From assembly GCA_021205245.1 (NCBI GenBank), contig JAJPXZ010000095.1:1-36012 (forward strand): a stretch of DNA of 36,012 bases, read 5' to 3'. Source of the DNA: Planctomycetaceae bacterium. GTDB taxonomy: Bacteria; Planctomycetota; SZUA-567. Position numbers and translations under genes: made by a program. How positions within the stretch are numbered: the stretch's first letter is position 1; each line of letters starts with the position of its first letter. The notes under the pieces are model-generated. The model had not been told where the DNA came from. It saw nothing but the letters and a program-made list of their open reading frames with translations, and ran no database searches. This document shows positions 8,902 to 15,884 of this stretch, piece after piece.

Positions 8902-9885
8902 ATGAAAAAGGATGTGCGGAGTAAAAAGCTCCTGGGAATGTATGAACGCATGGTTCTCATACGGAAGTATGAAGAACGCATTTATTATCTTTTCCTGGAA
9001 GGTGCCATGCCGGGGAGTATCCACCAGTCACACGGACAAGAGGCAAGCGCCGTTGGCATCCTCTATGATCTCCGTGACGATGATTATATGGGCTCGACTC
9101 ATCGTCCAGCCGGCCATGACCTGGCCAAGGGCGTTTCGCTAAAAAGCATGATGTGCGAGATGTTCGCAAAAGCCAACGGTTGCTGCGGCGCCAAGGGCGG
9201 CGCCATGCACACAGGCGATATAACCAAGGGCGTCATTCCCGCCAATGCCATTGTGGCTGGCAACATGCCGATAATGGTCGGCATCGCCCTTGGAGCCAAA
9301 ATGCGGGGTACCGATCAAGTGGCTGTCAGCTATTTCGGCGATGGAGCCACCAACGAGGGAGCCTTCCACGAAGCCTTGAATGGCGCGGCCATATGGAAGG
9401 CGGGCGTAATTTTTGTCTGCGAAAACAATCTCTACGGAGCGTCCACTCCCATCCGCACCACCTGCCTGTTGGCAAATCCCGCAGCCGATCGCGGTCCAGC
9501 CTACGGAATCCCTTCCGAGGTCGTGGACGGCAATGACGTCATTGCGGTGAACGAAGCGATGGACCGAGCCGTCTCCCGTGCACGCGCCGGGGAAGGCCCG
9601 ACCATATTGGAACTGAAGACCTATCGTATCCCCGGCCATTCCCGTAGCGATGCCTGTGCCTATCGCACTCGTGAAGAAGAAGCCGAGTGGGCGGCAAAAG
9701 ATCCGATCAAGCGCTTGGCGGCGGTACTCGTCGATGAAAAAGTCGCCACAGCCGTGGAGCTGGAGGCTATCGACGAACGAATTGAACAGGAGGTTGAAGA
9801 TTCGGTGGAATTTGCCAAGAACTCACCCGATCCCAAGCCGGAAGATGCGTTCCGTCACGTCTATTGGGAAGAAAGGAATAACTAA
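8902..9885 (+). CDS. TPP-dependent dehydrogenase E1 component, alpha subunit (acetoin/pyruvate type)
   Basis: E1-alpha subunit of a 2-oxoacid or acetoin dehydrogenase complex, 327 residues. It carries the TPP/Mg motif GDGATNEGAFHEALN, ending in ENNLYG. HRPAGHDLAKG and GAKGGAMH match the conserved active-site entrance. The length fits AcoA-type (about 330 residues) better than long pyruvate dehydrogenase E1-alpha chains. It starts about 200 nt after the SDR, with AAGGGAA upstream. The beta subunit starts at the last base of its stop region (TAATG overlap), so the two are coupled. Expected reaction: TPP-driven cleavage and transfer of an acyl group to lipoyl-E2. Confidence 0.94.
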   Translation: MKKDVRSKKLLGMYERMVLIRKYEERIYYLFLEGAMPGSIHQSHGQEASAVGILYDLRDDDYMGSTHRPAGHDLAKGVSLKSMMCEMFAKANGCCGAKGGAMHTGDITKGVIPANAIVAGNMPIMVGIALGAKMRGTDQVAVSYFGDGATNEGAFHEALNGAAIWKAGVIFVCENNLYGASTPIRTTCLLANPAADRGPAYGIPSEVVDGNDVIAVNEAMDRAVSRARAGEGPTILELKTYRIPGHSRSDACAYRTREEEAEWAAKDPIKRLAAVLVDEKVATAVELEAIDERIEQEVEDSVEFAKNSPDPKPEDAFRHVYWEERNN

Positions 9886-10901
9886 TGGCGACGATGTCTG
9901 TTGTCGAAGCACTCAATGGGGCTATTGCCGAAGAAATGCGCCGCGATGCGAGCGTTTTCTGCATCGGTGAAGATATAAGCGATTTGAACGGCGGCTATGG
10001 TGGTGCCTTCGCGGTTACGCGCGGCTTGGCGGAAGAGTTTGGCGCGGAGAGAATCGTCAATACGCCCATTTCCGAAATCCTTATCGGCGGCGTCTGCGTT
10101 GGCGCCGCCATGACCGGCATGCGTCCCATAGGCGATTTGCAATACGGCGATTTCCTCTTTTGCATGATGGATCAACTGGTGAACCAGGCGGCGAAGATGT
10201 GTTATATGTCCAATGGCACCGTCAAGGTTCCCATGGTCATGCGATGTCCCTGCGGCGCAACTACCCGTGGCGCCCAGCACGCACAAAGCCTTGAAGGTTT
10301 CTTTACCCGCGTCCCCGGCCTCAAGGTCATCTGCCCCGCAACCGCATACGACGCCAAAGGACTGCTCAAGCAAGCCATTCGTGACGACAATCCCGTCATA
10401 GTGTTCGAGCATAAACGGCTTTATGGCGGTAAGCGGGTCGAACTCGGCGCGCTTTCCACCATGTCGGATGTCCCCGACGAAGAATATACCATCGAGTTCG
10501 GTAAGGCCGTGGTTCGCCGTGAGGGAAAGGATATTACCGTCGTCGGCAATCTGCTTATGCAGTATCGGGCCCAGGAGGCTGCCGCCAGGTTGGAAAAAGA
10601 AGGCATATCACTTGAGGTCATCGACCCCCGGACCCTCCTCCCCTTCGACTACGAGACAGTCATCAAGTCGGTCGAGAAAACCGGCAGACTGATGATCGTC
10701 CATGAAGACAACTATACGGGAGGATGGGGAGCCCAGCTTTCCGCCTACATAGCCGAGCATGCCATTTATCATCTTGATGCGCCGATTCGCCGTGTCGCCA
10801 CCTACGATGTGCCCATCCCTTTCGCTCCCATCATGGAAGACCATGTCGTCCCCTCCGTGGACAGGATTGTGGAGGAAGCTCGCGAATTGATGCTGGCTTG
10901 A
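9885..10901 (+). CDS. TPP-dependent dehydrogenase E1 component, beta subunit
   Basis: E1-beta subunit, 338 residues, the size of AcoB-type chains. It begins ALNGAIAEEMRRDASVFCIGEDI, as in family members. It has the conserved NTPISE segment (EKIVNTPISE-like), RCPCGATTRGAQHAQSLE, and the C-terminal transketolase domain ending near HEDNYTGGWGAQL. It forms the alpha2beta2 E1 with the upstream gene and overlaps it by one base. The E2 gene follows within about 40 nt, so all complex genes are co-transcribed. Confidence 0.94.
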   Translation: MATMSVVEALNGAIAEEMRRDASVFCIGEDISDLNGGYGGAFAVTRGLAEEFGAERIVNTPISEILIGGVCVGAAMTGMRPIGDLQYGDFLFCMMDQLVNQAAKMCYMSNGTVKVPMVMRCPCGATTRGAQHAQSLEGFFTRVPGLKVICPATAYDAKGLLKQAIRDDNPVIVFEHKRLYGGKRVELGALSTMSDVPDEEYTIEFGKAVVRREGKDITVVGNLLMQYRAQEAAARLEKEGISLEVIDPRTLLPFDYETVIKSVEKTGRLMIVHEDNYTGGWGAQLSAYIAEHAIYHLDAPIRRVATYDVPIPFAPIMEDHVVPSVDRIVEEARELMLA

Positions 10902-10942
10902 TGGAATCGGGATGCGGCCCATACTCAGGAAGGAATGTCGTT

Positions 10943-12169
10943 ATGCTCAATAAAATCACCATGCCAAGCGCGGGGCAGAACACGGATAAATTTACCATTA
11001 TCCGCTGGGTCAAGTCCGTGGGCGATCCCGTTACACGAGGCGACGTGCTTTTGGAGGTCGAAACGGACAAGGCAACCTTGCCAGTCGAAAGCTTTGCCAA
11101 AGGCACGCTGCTACAGGTGTTTTTCAACGATGGCGATACCGTAACCGCTGGCGATGTGATTGCCCTGGTTGGCGAAAAAGGCGATGCGGAGGAAGCACCT
11201 TCCACTCCGGTGCCGGCTGAAACATATGTTGCCACACAAGACACGGAAAGCGACGCCGGGGACGATTATGTTCCCATTCAGCCATCCGCTCCCGGAAGCG
11301 CGGCTACTCCTCACGCTTCAGCCTCTGTAAAGAATGCACCGCCGGCCTTCGTCGGCGAAAAAATACAAGCATCTCCAGCGGCAAAAAAGAGTGCGCGCGA
11401 CAGAAGCATCTCCCTCGCGCAAATCGCCGCCGCCACGGGAAAAACACGCATTAAGGCTGCGGATGTTGCCGCTTTCGAGAATCATAATGGCGGGCAAGTA
11501 TGTGATATCCTGCCCATCAGCTCGATGCGGAAGACTATCGCGACCCGGATGCTTGCTTCCACGACCTCAATACCGTCGTATACCGTCGAAGTGGAAGTCG
11601 ACATGACCGCTTTACAGGAGCTGCGGGAACACTCCAGACAAACGGGAACGCGAATGGCCTATCATGACCTGTTCGCCAAATGCGTTGCAACCGCCATTGC
11701 GGATCACCCTCTTATCAATGCATCCTATACGGATGACGGCATAATCCTCCATCAAAAGATCAATGTGGGTATTGCGGTGGCGCTTGAAGAAGGCCTTATT
11801 GTTCCAGTTGTAAAGGATGTTGCCGCAAAACGTCTGGGTGCGATAGCCGCGGAAAGCGCCGCACTTGTCGAAAAGGCGCGGTCGGGAAAGCTCGCTCCGA
11901 ATGAGATGCAGGAAGGCACCATTACCATATCCAATCTCGGATCCTTTCCCGTCAGCCGATTCACAGCCATCATCAATCCACCGGAAACCTGCATCCTGGC
12001 TATAGGCGGCATTATGAATCGGCCGACTATCCAAAACGGGAACCTGGTGGAACGACCGATCGTCACAATTACCGCAACATTCGACCATCGCCTTATCGAC
12101 GGCGCTTACGGAGCCGCGTTTCTTGCGGATCTCAAAGGATATATCGAGGCCCCCGCAAGTATGCTGTAG
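10943..12169 (+). CDS. Dihydrolipoamide acyltransferase E2 component
   Basis: E2 acyltransferase, about 408 residues. One N-terminal lipoyl domain has the lipoylation motif EVETDKAT (Lys near residue 44). A linker rich in Ala, Pro and Ser follows. Then comes a weak peripheral-subunit-binding segment (about residues 145-175) and a catalytic domain ending with DHRLIDGAYGAAFL, the HxxxDG active site. The ATG at 10943 follows AGGAAGG; the frame is open from 10898 only by chance. The E3-binding segment lacks the usual G-T-G-P-G-G-R stretch and is unusually divergent. It transfers the acyl group from lipoate to CoA. Confidence 0.92.
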   Translation: MLNKITMPSAGQNTDKFTIIRWVKSVGDPVTRGDVLLEVETDKATLPVESFAKGTLLQVFFNDGDTVTAGDVIALVGEKGDAEEAPSTPVPAETYVATQDTESDAGDDYVPIQPSAPGSAATPHASASVKNAPPAFVGEKIQASPAAKKSARDRSISLAQIAAATGKTRIKAADVAAFENHNGGQVCDILPISSMRKTIATRMLASTTSIPSYTVEVEVDMTALQELREHSRQTGTRMAYHDLFAKCVATAIADHPLINASYTDDGIILHQKINVGIAVALEEGLIVPVVKDVAAKRLGAIAAESAALVEKARSGKLAPNEMQEGTITISNLGSFPVSRFTAIINPPETCILAIGGIMNRPTIQNGNLVERPIVTITATFDHRLIDGAYGAAFLADLKGYIEAPASML

Positions 12170-12246
12170 ATCACGAACGGAGCGGCTGTGTGAACCTGGC
12201 CGGTTACAAAGCAATGGTGGCCCTCAAAACATAAAAAGGACGTGAA

Positions 12247-13611
12247 ATGTACGATTTACTTATCCTCGGCGGTGGGCCTGCCGGTTACTCGGCGGCCATT
12301 GCCGCCGGGCGCGCAGGAAAGCGTGTTGCCGTTTTTGAGGGAGAAACGGTGGGGGGCACTTGTCTGAACGTTGGTTGTATTCCGACAAAATACCTTTTGG
12401 ATAAGGGATCACTCCTTGGAAGAATTCGTCAACTTTCCGGAAGCGGTATTCTCCGGGATCCGGGACAATTCAGCTATTCACGGATTGCCAAGGGTAAGGA
12501 TGCGGTAGTTAAAAAACTCACCGATGGGGTAGCCACTCTCTTGAAAAACCATCGTGTGGAACTCATCAACGGAGAAGCGGAATTGTCCGCTCCGGATACC
12601 GTGCGGTGCTGCGGGAAAGAGTACACGTCAAAAAATGTTCTTCTTGCCACCGGCTCGGAACCGTCACAACCACCCATTCCCGGAATCGAAGCCACAGTGA
12701 ACAGCACCCAGTTGCTTGCCCTTCATGCGGTGCCGCGTCGTCTGGTCGTGATCGGCGCCGGGGTAATCGGGGTGGAGCTCGCCAGCGCGATGAAGGCGTT
12801 CGGGAGCGAAGTTGTCGTGCTCGAAATGATGCCGGAGCTTTTTCCCGGTGAGGAACGGGAGATAGTGAATCTGGTGGCACGACAGATAACGAAAAGTGGC
12901 ATTACCATCCACACCAATGCGAGAGTGAATCGCATAGAGGTTTGTGATGGAGCGAAAAAGGTGATGTGGCAAAAAGATGGTAAAGAAATGATAACAATGG
13001 CAGATGTAGTCCTGGCTGCGTCGGGTCGCAAAGCTAGACTGACGGGCATTGACGTCAAGAAACTCGGACTCGAGACAAATAATGGAGCCATTACGGTCAA
13101 CGCTCGAATGATGACCAGCATTCCCGGCGTGTACGCCGCCGGCGATGTTGTGGGCGGGTGGCAGTTGGCGCACAGCGCGTACTACGAAGCGGAATGCGCG
13201 GTTGCAGACATGCTGGGTCACGGCTATGACGCCGACGAGCGCGTTATGCCGCGTTGCATATATACGATACCTTCCTTTGCCGCTGTGGGTATGACGAGCC
13301 AAAAAGCAGCGGCGGGTGGTTTGCAGTTCCGGACAGGCCGTTTTCCCTTCGCCGCCAGTGGTATGGCATTGGCGGAGGATAGCCCGGAAGGTATGGCGTT
13401 GGTGATATCGGATGAAAAAACAGATACGGTTCTTGGTGCGCACCTATTTGGCCATGCGGCGCACGAGCTCATCTCAACTGCAACAATAGCCATATCCTCC
13501 GGAATAAGGGTACAGCAATGGGAGAAGATCATAACTCCACATCCATCGCTCTCGGAGGCCTTGCAGGAGGCGGCGCTTGCTAGCATCGGCATAGCAAGGC
13601 ACATCATATAA
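12247..13611 (+). CDS. lpdA: Dihydrolipoamide dehydrogenase E3 component
   Basis: FAD disulfide oxidoreductase, 454 residues. FAD motif GGGPAGYSAAIAAGRAG at the N-terminus, redox-active disulfide GGTCLNVGCIPTK, NAD-binding GAGVIGVELAS, FAD motif VYAAGDVVG and the C-terminal catalytic HPSLSEAL. There is no extra N-terminal lipoyl domain. It re-oxidises the lipoyl group of the E2 encoded upstream and passes electrons to NAD+. It closes the operon; a stem-loop lies 45 nt past its stop codon. The AAAAAGGACGTG upstream supports the ATG. Confidence 0.95.
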   Translation: MYDLLILGGGPAGYSAAIAAGRAGKRVAVFEGETVGGTCLNVGCIPTKYLLDKGSLLGRIRQLSGSGILRDPGQFSYSRIAKGKDAVVKKLTDGVATLLKNHRVELINGEAELSAPDTVRCCGKEYTSKNVLLATGSEPSQPPIPGIEATVNSTQLLALHAVPRRLVVIGAGVIGVELASAMKAFGSEVVVLEMMPELFPGEEREIVNLVARQITKSGITIHTNARVNRIEVCDGAKKVMWQKDGKEMITMADVVLAASGRKARLTGIDVKKLGLETNNGAITVNARMMTSIPGVYAAGDVVGGWQLAHSAYYEAECAVADMLGHGYDADERVMPRCIYTIPSFAAVGMTSQKAAAGGLQFRTGRFPFAASGMALAEDSPEGMALVISDEKTDTVLGAHLFGHAAHELISTATIAISSGIRVQQWEKIITPHPSLSEALQEAALASIGIARHII

Positions 13612-13655
13612 AGTTCATCTCAACTTATTCAACTTGAATTTCTGTCGATACAAAC

Positions 13656-13678
13656 AACCCCTGATTCTATCAGGGGTT
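13656..13678. terminator. Stem-loop after lpdA and beside a tRNA-Ser remnant
   Basis: AACCCCTGA (13656-13664) and TCAGGGGTT (13670-13678) form a perfect 9-bp stem with a 5-nt loop. On the + strand it could end the lpdA operon. On the - strand it sits just beyond a degenerate tRNA-Ser 3' end, in the same arrangement as the clear tRNA terminator at 33171-33203. Neither side has a strong T-run. Confidence 0.5.
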
Positions 13679-13680
13679 AA

Positions 13681-13709
13681 ATAATTGACAGAGAGACAGG
13701 GATTCGAAC
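13681..13709 (-). repeat. Degenerate tRNA-Ser 3'-end remnant / old att scar
   Basis: This 29-bp stretch matches the tRNA-Ser fragment end at 33215-33242 with only two changes (GGCGG to GACAG). It includes the shared core GAGAGACAGGGATTCGAAC. Identity stops inside the T-loop, so it is not a functional tRNA. Such 3'-end copies are what site-specific integration into a tRNA gene leaves behind, so I read it as an attachment scar at the left edge of the 13.7-33.2 kb region. Confidence 0.55.
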
Positions 13710-13914
13710 AGATATATATCCCGTTATCCTTATTGCCATTGCGATACATAAGAATGGTCTATGCTTACAGTAATATTTTGAGAATCTTGGGGTTTCAGCG
13801 CGCTACTTGCCACTTTAACTGTCTTTATGCCGTTTCTTCCTATATGCCGGTCTTTCCGATATACTAAAGGCTGGGTTGCAAGAGATACCTGTTCAGCGAT
13901 TAAAGAGACCGCAT

Positions 13915-14682
13915 ATGATGGAACTTGAAGATCAGGCAAAGGTTAAATCCCTTTTCAGAGGCCTTAAACTACTTGATTTCTTTGACGCGAGCCACACCGA
14001 CCGCGGCGTCAAGGAATTGGCCGACCTGACCGGCTTGTTGAAAAGTACGGTGTATAACCTCCTCAATACGCTCCTGCTCTGCGGCTATCTCGAGCGAAGC
14101 GTCATTCCGGGAAAATATCGGCTCGGAAGAAAAATCCTTGAACTGAGCAGTCTTATGGTTTCTCATGACGAGACCAGGCGAATCATAAAGCCTTACATGG
14201 ATCTCCTGGCGGAAGAATGCCGGGAGATCGTCTACTTCGGCCAGCCTTTCGGAACCGAGGTCAGCTATATCGACAGCTCCTACCCGCCCGGCACGCCAGT
14301 GACACGAATTGTATCCGGAATCCGTGCCGAGATGTACTGCACCAGCCTCGGCAAAGCCATGCTTGCCTTCATGGGCGAGGAGCTACTGAGCAATGTGGTC
14401 GGAAAAGGGTTTGTTCAATACACCCCGTATACCCTCATCACCGAGGACGCCTTGCGCCTCGACTTGGCCGCCACGCGGGAGCGCGGCTACGCCATCGACA
14501 ATATGGAACACGAGTACGGCATCCGCTGCGTCGGGGTGCCGATCCGCAACAACCACGGTACCGTCATAGGTGCCTTAAGCATCAGCGGTCCATCCCTGAG
14601 AGTCATGGACGATCAACTCGTCGTCTTTGCCGACCGGCTGCTCAAAGCCGCCTCCGAGATACAATCCAAGATAAATTACTAA
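13915..14682 (+). CDS. IclR-family transcriptional regulator
   Basis: Regulator of about 255 residues with the IclR layout. An N-terminal winged helix (about residues 12-65) has the recognition region KELADLTGLLKSTVYNLLNTL. The effector domain (about 80-250) has the typical CTSLGKAMLAF, RERGYAIDNMEHEYGIRCVGVPIRN and GALSISGPS. Tandem ATGs at 13915 and 13918 are both possible; a TTG at 13876 would add 13 residues. It is the first gene of region 2 and is followed by an aldolase/TRAP cluster on the same strand, which it most likely controls in response to a sugar acid or its catabolite. Confidence 0.92.
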   Translation: MMELEDQAKVKSLFRGLKLLDFFDASHTDRGVKELADLTGLLKSTVYNLLNTLLLCGYLERSVIPGKYRLGRKILELSSLMVSHDETRRIIKPYMDLLAEECREIVYFGQPFGTEVSYIDSSYPPGTPVTRIVSGIRAEMYCTSLGKAMLAFMGEELLSNVVGKGFVQYTPYTLITEDALRLDLAATRERGYAIDNMEHEYGIRCVGVPIRNNHGTVIGALSISGPSLRVMDDQLVVFADRLLKAASEIQSKINY

Positions 14683-14699
14683 AAAATTCCACTATCGAT

Positions 14700-14728
14700 T
14701 TGACAGGTGCGATCTTGTAGCGTACTCT
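14700..14728 (+). promoter_or_regulatory. Candidate sigma-70 promoter for the aldolase/TRAP operon
   Basis: A perfect -35 TTGACA (14700-14705), a 17-bp spacer and a weak -10 TACTCT (14723-14728). It lies just after the IclR stop codon and leaves a leader of about 200 nt before the aldolase start. The -10 is poor, as in activator-dependent promoters. Confidence 0.4.
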
Positions 14729-14780
14729 TTTATTAAGAATGTCATTCATAATAGCTGGAATTTATAAATAATTAGTAACC

Positions 14781-14790
14781 CTCACGTGAG
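14781..14790. promoter_or_regulatory. Perfect palindrome CTCACGTGAG in the leader, candidate operator
   Basis: A 10-bp perfect dyad between the candidate promoter and the aldolase gene. It is followed at about 14805-14822 by a small hairpin (ACCGC/GCGGT). The neighbouring IclR regulator makes an operator plausible, but no second copy was found. Confidence 0.3.
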
Positions 14791-14931
14791 TATCCTTGGT
14801 AATTACCGCGTTTTTACTGCGGTGTTTCCCCATATCACCATATCCATAAGCGAAAGAAAAAGGCGTACCGCTTCACCAGTATTTTTTTGTTTTTATTGGA
14901 CTACAAATTACCAAACAAGGCGAATTCCATC

Positions 14932-15855
14932 ATGCCTATCCTCTATCATGGAGTATGGCCCACCATGGTAACGCCGTTCACCGCGGCGGACAAACCCGAT
15001 TACCCGGCTATTCGCAATATGGTCGAGTGGTATATCGAAAATGGGTGCGACGGGATTTTCGCCGTCTGCCAATCGAGCGAGATGTTCTTCCTTTCCCTCG
15101 CAGAGAAAAGGGACATCGCCGCCTGCGTCGTGGATTCCGTCGGCGGACGGATCGCCGTCGTCGTATCGGGACATACCGCCGACTCGCTGGATGAACAAAA
15201 GGCCGAGATCGAGTCGATGGCTCGAGTGCGGGCGGATGCCTATGTCCTTGTGTCGAATCGCCTGGCCCGGGAGGATGAAGGCGAAGCGGTATTTGTTAAA
15301 AACGCCTCCGCCCTTTTTAAGACGTTCCCCGATATCCAGTTCGGTATGTATGAATGCCCTTACCCCTACAAGCGGCTGGTGACGACGGAATTCCTCCTGG
15401 AATGCGCGCGCGGGAAGCGTCTCTCATTTTTCAAGGACACCTGCTGCGATCCCGACCGTATTCGCGAACGCGCCGCCGCCCTCGGTGCCCCGTCATCCTT
15501 GGCGTTGTTCAACGCCAATGCCGCCACCATCCTGGAATCGCTTATCGCCGGCTACGCCGGCTACAACGGGGTAATGGCCAACTACCACCCCCGACTCTAT
15601 GCATGGTTGGTGGCCAATTTCGCCCTCCAGCCGGTCAAGAGTAGGAAGCTGGCGGATCTCCTGACCGTCCTCGCCCTCAGCGAGGCCAGGTGCTATCCGA
15701 TCACCGCGAAATATCACTTCAACAAATGTGCCGTGCCCATGTCGCTGAACAGCCGGGGCGCCGACGTCGCGGGCTTCACCATAAACGACAGGCTCGGCAT
15801 GGACGCGCTGATAGCGGTCGAGGAAATGGCATGGGAGTATCTCGGACTTTCATAA
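14932..15855 (+). CDS. DHDPS/N-acetylneuraminate lyase-family aldolase or dehydratase
   Basis: Class I (Schiff-base) TIM-barrel protein of about 307 residues, the standard length of the DapA/NanA superfamily. It begins GVWPTMVTPFT. The catalytic Tyr lies in MYECPYPYK and the Schiff-base Lys in FFKDTCCD. The usual GTTGE loop that holds the pyruvate carboxylate reads CQSSE, an altered form suggesting a non-standard 2-oxo acid. ATG 14932 was chosen because earlier in-frame sequence is AT-rich leader. With the TRAP importer downstream, a 2-keto-3-deoxy sugar acid or sialic-acid-like substrate is plausible. Confidence 0.88.
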   Translation: MPILYHGVWPTMVTPFTAADKPDYPAIRNMVEWYIENGCDGIFAVCQSSEMFFLSLAEKRDIAACVVDSVGGRIAVVVSGHTADSLDEQKAEIESMARVRADAYVLVSNRLAREDEGEAVFVKNASALFKTFPDIQFGMYECPYPYKRLVTTEFLLECARGKRLSFFKDTCCDPDRIRERAAALGAPSSLALFNANAATILESLIAGYAGYNGVMANYHPRLYAWLVANFALQPVKSRKLADLLTVLALSEARCYPITAKYHFNKCAVPMSLNSRGADVAGFTINDRLGMDALIAVEEMAWEYLGLS

Positions 15856-15884
15856 AACCAAGGCGCAATAGAGGAGGGAAGACA

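Larger units (their letters stand above)
13612..13914. other. 303-nt gap between lpdA and the IclR gene
   Basis: Besides the stem-loop and the tRNA-Ser remnant, this AT-rich gap holds a TATACT at 13860-13865 that could be the -10 box of the IclR gene, with only a weak -35 partner (TTCCTA, 17 bp away). I see no coding sequence in it. Confidence 0.4.
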
